Shown piece after piece: positions 7,946 through 14,470 of a stretch of DNA of 27,299 bases; within the stretch, counting starts at the first letter, position 1, and each line of letters begins with the position of its first letter. A program made the translations under genes and the position numbers. The notes beneath the pieces are model-generated. The model was not told where the DNA came from. It ran no database searches and saw only the letters and a program-made list of their open reading frames with translations. Location: positions 1 through 27,299 of the forward strand of contig CAJTSZ010000016.1 of NCBI GenBank assembly GCA_910578755.1, in the 5' to 3' direction. The stretch is from an uncultured Oscillospiraceae bacterium. GTDB taxonomy: Bacteria > Bacillota > Clostridia > Oscillospirales > Ruminococcaceae.

Positions 7946-9006
7946 CACAGACTTACCGGCCGGGGGTGTACTCCCGGTACCAGGTGACCTATTCCGGGAC
8001 AAGCAAGCTGCCCAAAACGGGAATTTTTTGCTGTGGGACGCAAAAACAGACGGGGGCGGCGGTGGAGCAATATGTTCCGGTGAAAATTGAAAATGAATCT
8101 TGCTTAGAGGAGCTGTTTACAAAGGAGGAAAACCCGCGGCTTTGGAGGCTGGCCCTTTTGTGGCTGGAACAGGGGGTGGGGCTTTGGCTGCTGCCGGCTA
8201 CGGTGGACGGCAGCCAGCCGGAGGAAGCGGACTATGCTGCTGCCCTGGCCAAGGCGCAGGAAATAAAGGACGCCGCCTGCCTGCTGTGCGACAGCGGGGA
8301 GGAACAGGTGCTTTTGGAGGTAAAGGCGGCGGTGGAACAGGCCCTAAGGCAACAGCGGGAATGGCTGGGCTTTGGTTTTTGCTCCGCCAGTGACGCGCCG
8401 GGGCTGGCGGCGGCTTTGAACAGCGAGCGCATGGTGCTGTGCTGCCAAAAGGCTTCGGCTGCCCAGGGGGAAGAGGGTGACGCCCTTTTTACCTGCGCTG
8501 CCTTTGCGGCCCGGATATTGGCCCTTTCCGCCCCCAATGACAGCCTCAGCGGCCTGCCCTTGCCGGGCATTGGGGCAGTGGAAGCCTTGGGGGAAACAGA
8601 GGTGGAGGCCTTACTGGCCGCCGGCGTGACGGTTTTTGAGGAAATTGGCGGCGCGGTAGAGTGCATTTGCGGGGTAACGACTAAGACAAAGGCCCAGGGC
8701 GGGGAGGACCGCAGTTTGGGGGCCATTACCACGGTGCTGATGATTGACCATGTGATGCAGGCGGTACGGGCCAGGCTCAAGGGGCTTTTGCAGAGTATCC
8801 GCACGGACCGCTACACCCTGGGGGCCATTGAAACCCAGGCGGCGGTGGCCTTGGGGGAGGAGCAGGACTTGGGGCTGGTGGAATCCTTCCAATCGCCCCA
8901 GGCCAGCAGGGATAAGGAAAACCCATCTACCTGCCACGTGCTGCTGCGCTTTGCTTTGGCGGTGGTGGTGAGCCAAATTTGGATAACGGCGGAAATAACG
9001 GTGTAA
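7942..9006 (+). CDS. Contractile tail sheath protein (XkdK-like)
   Basis: A 354-aa sheath subunit. The N-terminus (TYRPGVYSRYQVTYSG) and the C-terminal domain (AITTVLMIDHVMQAVRARLKGLLQS then TCHVLLRFALAVVVSQIWITAEITV) are typical of phage sheath proteins, whose terminal strands interlock to drive contraction. It is shorter than PBSX XkdK as I remember it (over 450 aa), so one of the surface domains is probably reduced. Its presence makes this a myovirus-type (contractile) tail. Confidence 0.9.
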   Translation: MTQTYRPGVYSRYQVTYSGTSKLPKTGIFCCGTQKQTGAAVEQYVPVKIENESCLEELFTKEENPRLWRLALLWLEQGVGLWLLPATVDGSQPEEADYAAALAKAQEIKDAACLLCDSGEEQVLLEVKAAVEQALRQQREWLGFGFCSASDAPGLAAALNSERMVLCCQKASAAQGEEGDALFTCAAFAARILALSAPNDSLSGLPLPGIGAVEALGETEVEALLAAGVTVFEEIGGAVECICGVTTKTKAQGGEDRSLGAITTVLMIDHVMQAVRARLKGLLQSIRTDRYTLGAIETQAAVALGEEQDLGLVESFQSPQASRDKENPSTCHVLLRFALAVVVSQIWITAEITV

Positions 9007-9018
9007 AGGGGGAAAGTT

Positions 9019-9417
9019 ATGGCGCTTATTAACATACCAACCAGCGCGGATATTTACATTGAAGTAAACGGCAGGCGGGTAGCCGCCGCCCAAAGCTACA
9101 AGGTGACATCGGCCCGGGAAAGCCGATATATTGAGGCTTTTGGCAGCCAGGAGCCGGTGGCAACGGTAGGCGGCCGGATAAAGCACAAAATACAGCTGAC
9201 CCGGGTGGAGCTGTGCGGCGCCTTGGAGGATGGGGTGGATTTTTACGACCTGGAGGATTTTAACCTGGTAATTGTAAAGCCGGGCAGAAAGGTGATTTAC
9301 TCCGGCTGCCAGTGGGCGGAAATTACCCAGGGGGCCTCGGTAAATGAGGTGGTGCTGGAGTCGGCAGTTTTGGTTGCCAGCCGGCGCATGGCCCTGCGGC
9401 CGGGGCAGGTGATTTAA
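9019..9417 (+). CDS. Tail tube protein (XkdM-like)
   Basis: A 132-aa inner tube subunit. The pattern INIPTSADIYIEVNGRRVAAAQSYKVT, FGSQEPVATVGGRIKHKIQLTRV and DLEDFNLVIVKPGRKVIYSGCQW is that of PBSX-type tube proteins, which stack as hexameric rings inside the sheath. It follows the sheath gene by 12 bp with an AAAGGGGGAAAG site. Its stop abuts the next ATG directly (TAAATG). Confidence 0.87.
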   Translation: MALINIPTSADIYIEVNGRRVAAAQSYKVTSARESRYIEAFGSQEPVATVGGRIKHKIQLTRVELCGALEDGVDFYDLEDFNLVIVKPGRKVIYSGCQWAEITQGASVNEVVLESAVLVASRRMALRPGQVI

Positions 9418-9684
9418 ATGGGGCTGGCACAATATTTGCGGGGACGCTGGAACGCCCGCAGGGCGGCCCCCAGTGGGGGCGCTGGGGCTTTGGACAGCCT
9501 GGGCGGCATGGGAGCCAACACAGTGGGCAAGGCCCCCGGCGCTTTGGACTTCCCGCCCCAAGAGGAACTGTGGCAGGGGTTTGGACAGGAACAGATGGAG
9601 CCTGCCCCCCAGCCCTTTTCCTTTGAGGAGGAGCTGGAACGTCAGGCGCTGCGATATCGGCAGGATATGGAGGAGTTATGGTAA
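9418..9684 (+). CDS. 88-aa protein in the tape-measure/chaperone slot
   Basis: I do not recognise a family. The ATG follows the tube stop with no spacer and has AGGTGA about 6 bp upstream; its 3' end overlaps the next start by 7 bp, so it is a fully integrated operon gene. Residues 1-45 are Gly/Ala-rich (basic start YLRGRWNARRAA, then GGAGALDSLGGMG), and 65-88 (FSFEEELERQALRYRQDMEELW) form a likely amphipathic helix. In PBSX-type operons this interval holds the XkdN chaperone and the very long XkdO tape measure; here only these 88 residues exist. It may be a minimal tape measure, a chaperone or something unrelated. No transmembrane segment is visible. Confidence 0.7.
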   Translation: MGLAQYLRGRWNARRAAPSGGAGALDSLGGMGANTVGKAPGALDFPPQEELWQGFGQEQMEPAPQPFSFEEELERQALRYRQDMEELW

Positions 9685-10046
9685 ATTTACAGTTTGGGCA
9701 GTACAGATTCCCCCACAACCCAAAAAAGCTGCGGGTGGTTACAGCCCAGCAGCTAAAGGGGATTGTTTGCGCCCAAGGCGGGGAAATTACCCAGCGCTTG
9801 GGGCGGGGGCGCACAGTGATAGAAGGGGAAGGGGAATTTTACGGACCCCAGGCCATGCACCAGTACGAACAGCTGCGCCTGGTGTTTGAGCAGGGGGAAA
9901 AGGCGGTTCTTTTTGGGGCAGGGGTAGAACCTATGGAGGCCAGCCCCCAACAGCTGGAGCTGGTGGGCCAAGGAGGTGCCGGCACCGTGGGATACCGTTT
10001 CCGTTTTATAGAGGATGACAGCAGGAAACAGGGGGAGGTATTGTGA
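9678..10046 (+). CDS. Small baseplate/tail protein (XkdP position, DNA_circ_N-like)
   Basis: A 122-aa protein with FGQYRFPHNPKKLRVVTA at the N-terminus, then GEGEFYGPQAMHQYEQLRLVFEQGEKAVLF and a closing TVGYRFRFIED strand. This layout resembles the N-terminal domain of phage DNA-circularisation/XkdP-type proteins that contact the baseplate hub. No LysM domain is present, unlike PBSX XkdP. It overlaps both neighbours (ATG inside the 88-aa gene; TGA shared with the hub GTG as GTGA). Assignment is by pattern and position. Confidence 0.5.
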   Translation: MVNLQFGQYRFPHNPKKLRVVTAQQLKGIVCAQGGEITQRLGRGRTVIEGEGEFYGPQAMHQYEQLRLVFEQGEKAVLFGAGVEPMEASPQQLELVGQGGAGTVGYRFRFIEDDSRKQGEVL

Positions 10047-10957
10047 AAATACGGTGGCAGGATACCAAAGGCGTTTTGGGGGAAAGCAGCGTTATTTTAA
10101 GCCTGCGGTACGACAGGGGAAGGGACACCCCGGCGGACAGCCTTGTTTGCCAGCTGGCTTTGAAAAAACCCGTGGGGGAACTGTGCCAGCTTTGGCTGGA
10201 GGAGCAGGGCCGGCAGTTATTCCACGGCTTTTTGGATAAACAGGAGCAGTGGGAGGAGGGCGGCTGGCAAATGCTGCGTCTGACAGCCCGGGGCCTGGGC
10301 GGCCTGCTTTTGGATGACGAGGCCATGCCCCAGGTGTACGAAAGCCCTACGATGGAGCAGGTGTTCCGCCGCCACTGCCTGCCTTACGGGGCGGTAAACG
10401 GTGTTGGGGCAGGGGGAGTATCCGGAAAGTATGTGGTGAGCAAGGGCATGAGCCAGTGGGAGGCATTTTCCCAATTTTGCCGGAGGGTGACCGGATTACA
10501 CCCTTTTTTACAGGGGGATACTGTGGTGATTCAGCCTGCCAGCCCTAAAATATGGCGCTTTGGGGCCGGTGGACTGCCAACGGCAGAGCTGCGCCAAATA
10601 TACAGCAGGCACAGGGTAATTGCTCAGGTGGCAATTCGGGATAAAAACGGCCTGTACACCAGCATGGCCCAAAACCAGGAGGCGATAGAAAAGGGGATAC
10701 GCAGGCAGAGATACTTGATTCCATCCCCCCAGTGGGCGTTGGACGCGGGAGGCAGCGGGGACAGCCTGCTGCGACAAAGCGCCGCCCAGTGGGAAACCTG
10801 GCAGGTACAAGCTGCGGGGGTTTTTGCTGTGGCCCCAGGGGACTTTGTTTCCGGCAGGGACGGCTGGGGCAGGGAATTCAGCGGCACGGCCCACCAGGTA
10901 CAGGTGGAGGCGGGGCCGGCAGGCCGGTTTACCCATATTACCATATGCAGGGAATAA
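10043..10957 (+). CDS. Baseplate hub protein (XkdQ / late-control gpD-like)
   Basis: A 304-aa protein with a GTG start overlapping the preceding stop. The N-terminal barrel (SSVILSLRYDRGRDTPADSLVCQLAL), a middle segment with YESPTMEQVFRRHCLPYG and VSKGMSQWEAFSQFCRRVTGLHPFLQGDTVVI, and a C-terminal FVSGRDGWGREFSGTAHQVQVEAG fit the XkdQ/gpD family, the trimeric hub that caps the tube and holds the spike. Ends cleanly; unusually, the next gene is not coupled but lies 580 bp downstream across a hairpin array. Confidence 0.82.
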   Translation: MKIRWQDTKGVLGESSVILSLRYDRGRDTPADSLVCQLALKKPVGELCQLWLEEQGRQLFHGFLDKQEQWEEGGWQMLRLTARGLGGLLLDDEAMPQVYESPTMEQVFRRHCLPYGAVNGVGAGGVSGKYVVSKGMSQWEAFSQFCRRVTGLHPFLQGDTVVIQPASPKIWRFGAGGLPTAELRQIYSRHRVIAQVAIRDKNGLYTSMAQNQEAIEKGIRRQRYLIPSPQWALDAGGSGDSLLRQSAAQWETWQVQAAGVFAVAPGDFVSGRDGWGREFSGTAHQVQVEAGPAGRFTHITICRE

Positions 10958-11537
10958 CGGGGGCAACGGGGGCGCGGAAGTTTGTGCGAAAAGAAAGCTT
11001 ACAATGCGCCCCCTGCAAGTTTTAGCGGGCTGTGTGCCCGCCAAACTTGGCGGAAGTATTCCATGGGCGGAGGGGGGCGCGGAAGTTTGTGCGAAAAGAA
11101 AGCTTACAATGCGCCCCCTGCAAGTTTTAGCGGGCTGTGTGCCCGCCAAACTTGGCGGAAGTATTCCATGAGGCGGGTTTGTGGGAGGTCTTATGGCCGC
11201 AGGGGGCGAAACACCTGCATAATAATAAAATTTGGCAGTGGCAGCAAGTTTTCCACATCTTGAGGAAAACTTGTGGAAAATTCTTTGCTATAGAGAGTGG
11301 AAAATTTGAAAAAACGTTTTTTATAATAAAAAATAGTAGGGCAAAGCGAAACTATTTCTTTGTGCAGCAGGCAGGGGAGGGCGGAACGGGGCGCAAAGCA
11401 CTTGTACAAAATAAAAGCTTCGTAAGCGCCCTTACAAGTTTTTTGGCTTCGCCTGCAAAACTTGCGAAAATTGTTTCGCCTGCACATCAAGTTTTTTATT
11501 GTGAAACAATAAAAAACAAGAAGAGGAAGGGAAAAAT
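10958..11537 (+). other. Non-coding hairpin array interrupting the tail operon
   Basis: 580 bp without a convincing gene between hub and spike. It contains the two 98-bp repeats (separate entry) and further inverted repeats: CAAGTTTTCC/GGAAAACTTG (11245-11273), CAAGTTTT/AAAACTTG with an inner GGC/GCC (11435-11464), and an 11-bp stem GTTTTTTATTG/CAATAAAAAAC (11491-11517) that ends only a few bases before the spike ribosome binding site. No hairpin has a proper U-tract, so these are not ordinary terminators. AT content is higher than in the flanking genes. A role in mRNA processing, differential expression or a small RNA is possible but not shown. Confidence 0.7.
10968..11170 (+). repeat. Perfect 98-bp tandem direct repeat (two copies, 7-bp spacer)
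   Basis: Copy 1 is 10968-11065 and copy 2 is 11073-11170, identical base for base by eye, period 105. Each unit holds two potential hairpins: outer arms GGGGGCGC/GCGCCCCC enclosing about 30 nt, and CAAGTTT...GCGGGC/GCCCGC...AAACTTG (11016-11049 and 11121-11154). The period is a multiple of three, so an open frame across it reads a repeated 35-residue peptide, but that frame starts at a TTG without a ribosome binding site. Confidence 0.9.
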
Positions 11538-11888
11538 ATGTGGCTGGCAAAAAAAATAACGGCCCGGCGCAGCCGGGAAATTGGCGCTGCAACAGAGGAG
11601 GAAACGGGCCTTGTGGGGGAATGCGAATACCGGGAACTGTCCAGCTGCTCCCCTTACGGGCTGTGGTGGCAAGCCCCCTTGGGGCAGGAGATTTTAACGG
11701 TAAACTATGGGGGCGCCTGCCTGGGCCTTGGGGTTGTTGCCCCCAGGCAGCGGCAGCTTTTACCGGGGGAGGTTTGTTTATACTCCCAGGGGGGCGCTTT
11801 GCTTTGGCTAAGGCAGGATGGCTCCGTTGAAATTAACGGCCTGCGCATTACCAAGGAAGGGGAAGTGGTTCCTCCAAAAAGAGAATAA
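11538..11888 (+). CDS. Tail spike / baseplate assembly protein V (Mu gp45-like)
   Basis: A 116-aa protein with GAGGAAGGG before the ATG. The segment SPYGLWWQAPLGQEILTVNYGG followed by LLPGEVCLYSQGGALLWLRQDGSVEINGLRI matches the OB-like domain and start of the beta-helix of gpV/gp45 spikes, which form the puncturing trimer below the hub. It is short: there is no extended beta-helix or His-rich apex, so the tip may be blunt or completed by another protein. It occupies the XkdR position of the PBSX order. Confidence 0.65.
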   Translation: MWLAKKITARRSREIGAATEEETGLVGECEYRELSSCSPYGLWWQAPLGQEILTVNYGGACLGLGVVAPRQRQLLPGEVCLYSQGGALLWLRQDGSVEINGLRITKEGEVVPPKRE

Positions 11889-11901
11889 AGGAGAAGCAAC
11901 T

Positions 11902-12273
11902 ATGGATACATGGCTGGAAAAAGGGGACCACGGCACGGATGGCCGCGGCCTTCCCCTTGCCATTGACGGGGAAAAGGAGTGGGTGCAGCAGGCGATGATT
12001 CGCCTTTGCGTGCCCAGGGGAAGTTTTATTTTGGACAGAGAATTGGGCAGCCGGTTTTACTCGATAAACCCGGCACAGCCACGGCTGCTGCTGGAGGAAC
12101 AGGCTCTGCTGTACGCCAAGGAGGCCCTTCTGCCCATGGCGGACGCCCAGGTAGAATGGGCCAAGTGCTGGGGCAGCAGCGCCGGGGGCCAGGGCAGGCT
12201 GGAAATTACCGTTAAAATTGCCCGCAGGGGAAGGGACTATTCTGTAGAGGTGAAAACGGCGGTACCCGGCTAA
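11902..12273 (+). CDS. Baseplate wedge protein, gp25/XkdS-like
   Basis: A 123-aa protein; I choose the ATG at 11902, which has AAAGGAG upstream, over an in-frame upstream start inside the spike gene. Residues EWVQQAMIRLCVPRGSFILDRELGSRFYSI and EARALLYAKEAL-like helix followed by RLEITVKIARRGRDYSVEVKT match the gpW/gp25 (DUF2634) wedge family, which initiates sheath polymerisation on the baseplate. It sits 13 bp after the spike gene and before gpJ, the normal order. Confidence 0.75.
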   Translation: MDTWLEKGDHGTDGRGLPLAIDGEKEWVQQAMIRLCVPRGSFILDRELGSRFYSINPAQPRLLLEEQALLYAKEALLPMADAQVEWAKCWGSSAGGQGRLEITVKIARRGRDYSVEVKTAVPG

Positions 12274-12318
12274 GGGGAGCCGGGGCATATCATAAAAGAA
12301 GGGAAGGGGAGGAGAGCC

Positions 12319-13407
12319 TTGGAAAATAGCACAGCCTACAGCGCCCTGCTGAAAAAAATGCAGGAAACGTATTTAGGGCTTACAGGGGCCAGCCCGGACG
12401 ACGCTTCGGATGTGGGGATTCGGTTTAAGGTGCTGGCCAAGGAAACGGCGGAACTTATGGGCCAGTTGGAGGAAATAGGCAGGCAGGCGTTTCCCCAAAC
12501 GGCCACAGGGCGGGCTTTGGAGCTTCACGGGGAGCAGCGGGGAATAAAACGCAAGCAGGGCACGCCAGCAAAGGGGACAGCCGTATTTTTAAGGAGCGTG
12601 GCGGCGGACAGGGAAATTATAATTCCTGCCGGCACTGCAGTGGCCACAGGGGGCAGCCCAGGGGCCCGCTTTATTACCACGGAGGCGGCGGTGATGGCTT
12701 TGGGGGCTACGGAGGCCCAGGTCCCGGTTGTTTGCACTGTTCCCGGCCCACAGGGAAACTGCGGGGCAGGGGCTTTGCAGGCCATGGTGACGCCTGTACC
12801 GGGAATTCAGGCCGTAACCAACCGCCAGCCCCTTACAGGCGGCGCGCCCCAGGAGGATGACGAAGCATTAAGGGCCCGGCTTCTGGATACCTATTTGAAC
12901 ATTTCCAACGGAACAAACAGCGCCTTTTACCGCGGGGTAGCCAGCGCTTATGAGGAGGTTTCCTCTGTTCATGTGATTCCCAGGGCCAGGGGGACGGGTA
13001 CGGTAGATATTATTGTTTGGGGTGAAGGGGTGGACAGCACCTTTTTGGAGAAGCTGGGGGCCCGGTTTCAAGAGATTAAAGAAATCAATGTAGATATTTC
13101 TGTAGAGCAGGCACAGGCCCGGCCGGTAGCTGTTACGCTGGAGGTTTCAGTGACAGAGAATATAAGCTGGGAGGAGGCCCAAGAGGCCTGCCGGCGCAAG
13201 GCGGAAGCGTTTTTCCGGAACCTTCCTGTGGCGCAGCCCCTGCTGCTGGCCCATTTGGGCAAGGCCCTAATGGAGGGAACAGGGGTACATAATTACCGCA
13301 TTGCGGCCCCCCAGGAGGACGTTTGGCCCACCCGCAGGCAGAAAATAACCCTGGGGGAATTAAAAATAAACCCTATGGAGGAACGGGGCGGGAACTATGA
13401 CCAGTAA
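12319..13407 (+). CDS. Baseplate J-like wedge protein (XkdT)
   Basis: A 362-aa protein with a TTG start preceded by AGGGGAGGAG. Segments GRALELHGEQRGIKRKQGTPAKGTAVFLRS, IIIPAGTAVATGG, TVPGPQGNCGAGALQAM, GGAPQEDDEALRARLLD and TYLNISNGTNSAFYRGVA are hallmarks of the Baseplate_J family. These proteins make the wedge arms linking hub, sheath and fibres. Full length for the family. Overlaps the next gene by 11 bp. Confidence 0.92.
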   Translation: MENSTAYSALLKKMQETYLGLTGASPDDASDVGIRFKVLAKETAELMGQLEEIGRQAFPQTATGRALELHGEQRGIKRKQGTPAKGTAVFLRSVAADREIIIPAGTAVATGGSPGARFITTEAAVMALGATEAQVPVVCTVPGPQGNCGAGALQAMVTPVPGIQAVTNRQPLTGGAPQEDDEALRARLLDTYLNISNGTNSAFYRGVASAYEEVSSVHVIPRARGTGTVDIIVWGEGVDSTFLEKLGARFQEIKEINVDISVEQAQARPVAVTLEVSVTENISWEEAQEACRRKAEAFFRNLPVAQPLLLAHLGKALMEGTGVHNYRIAAPQEDVWPTRRQKITLGELKINPMEERGGNYDQ

Positions 13408-13975
13408 GCAGCGGATTTACCGATTGCTGGAGCCTTTAAAGCTGTATTCCCTAAAGGGCGGCACCCTGGTGGACGCGGAACTGGCAGCCTACCTTGCTGC
13501 CTTTGAGGCGGTGGAAAACGGGCTAAAGCAGCTATACACGGGGGCTTTTGCCGCCCTGTGTGACAGCCAGCAGCTGAAACGGTGGGAACGGATGACGGGG
13601 CTGCCGGTAAAGGAGGAAATTCCCCTGGAGCAGCGGCGGCACATGGTATTAGAGAGGCTGGCGGTATCCCCTAGGGATTTTACAGTTGCGGGGCTGGAAA
13701 AGGCCCTGGCCTCCGCGGGGATAACGGCCCAGGTGCAGGAGCTGCCTGGCCAGGGGAAGATACGCATTATCAGCCATGGCATTACGGGGGGTTACTACAC
13801 CTTGGACGAGGTGCGCAGGGCTATCAACCGGTTTTTGCCCTGCCATTTGGAAGCAGAGCTGGATTTTGGCAGCCTTACCTGGGAAATGTTTGACGAAAAG
13901 GACCGCACCTTCCAGCAGTGGGACGAGAAAAAAACAACCTGGGAATACTTTGACCTAAACGGTGAAATGCTGTAA
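13397..13975 (+). CDS. Baseplate protein XkdU-like (YmfQ/DUF2313)
   Basis: A 192-aa protein after gpJ. The pattern ELAAYLAAFEAVENGLKQLYTGAFAAL, LPVKEEIPLEQRRHMVLERLAVSPRDFTVAGLEKALASAGI matches the DUF2313/YmfQ family, which forms part of the peripheral baseplate and attaches tail fibres. The C-terminus (TWEMFDEKDRTFQQWDEKKTTWEYFD) has a twofold Trp/Asp-rich motif that could be a fibre-binding segment. Coupled to gpJ by overlap. Confidence 0.8.
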   Translation: MTSKQRIYRLLEPLKLYSLKGGTLVDAELAAYLAAFEAVENGLKQLYTGAFAALCDSQQLKRWERMTGLPVKEEIPLEQRRHMVLERLAVSPRDFTVAGLEKALASAGITAQVQELPGQGKIRIISHGITGGYYTLDEVRRAINRFLPCHLEAELDFGSLTWEMFDEKDRTFQQWDEKKTTWEYFDLNGEML

Positions 13976-13999
13976 CGGCCCCAAAAGGAGGAGAATATT

Positions 14000-14470
14000 T
14001 TGCCAAGCACATACAAGACGCCCTTTTTGGGCCTAAACCGCTTTATTGGCAGCGACAAGCCCAAAATGGATGATTTTAACCGCGACACCCAAAAGCTGGA
14101 CGATAAACTGAAGGAACATTTTGAAAGCCAGGATGTTCACTGGACAAAGGCGGAAAAGGATAGGTGGAAGAAACCCTACCTCATTGGCACCTACACGGGG
14201 AACGGCCAAATGGAACGGACAGTGGCTATTGGCTTTCGGCCTGCCTTCGGCATTATTTTTAAGGTGGATGACGTTCCGGCCCTATTGCAGCCCAGCGGCG
14301 GGCAAACCCAGCAGTACAGCGCCTTTATTACCCCCAAGGGCTGCACTTGGGGATGCGAGGCGCGGGAAAACGGGTTTTACATTATGCATGCCCCCAACAA
14401 TACCCCGGACGGCCGAAAGGCCCAGCTGAACAGCAGCGGGGAAACTTACTGCTACATTATGTTTTATTAG
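14000..14470 (+). CDS. Short tail fibre-like protein
   Basis: A 156-aa protein with TTG start after AAAGGAGGAG. The N-terminus (STYKTPFLGLNRFIGSDKPKMDDFNRDTQKLDDKL) is the kind of attachment segment found at the head of clostridial phage fibres; residues 60-156 (YLIGTYTGNGQMERTVAIGFRPAFGIIFK ... CYIMFY) look like a beta-rich tip. It is the only receptor-binding candidate and much shorter than usual fibres; no fibre-assembly chaperone follows. Last gene of the cassette. Confidence 0.65.
   Translation: MPSTYKTPFLGLNRFIGSDKPKMDDFNRDTQKLDDKLKEHFESQDVHWTKAEKDRWKKPYLIGTYTGNGQMERTVAIGFRPAFGIIFKVDDVPALLQPSGGQTQQYSAFITPKGCTWGCEARENGFYIMHAPNNTPDGRKAQLNSSGETYCYIMFY

Noticed and set aside
8611..9561. 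316-aa minus-strand frame opposite sheath and tube genes
   Set aside because: Shadow of two clearly recognised phage genes; low-complexity composition.
10508..11149. 213-aa minus-strand open frame with a repeated peptide
   Set aside because: It overlaps the hub gene antisense and its internal repeat is just the 98-bp DNA repeat read in frame; no start signal.
10982..11263. 93-aa frame with two 35-residue repeats inside the hairpin array
   Set aside because: TTG start without a ribosome binding site, and the repeat follows from the 105-bp DNA period; kept only as a note.
10958..11537. Known giant ornate RNAs such as GOLLD or ROOL
   Set aside because: Phage-associated and structured, but I cannot recognise their conserved motifs, and the hairpins match the local repeat families instead.
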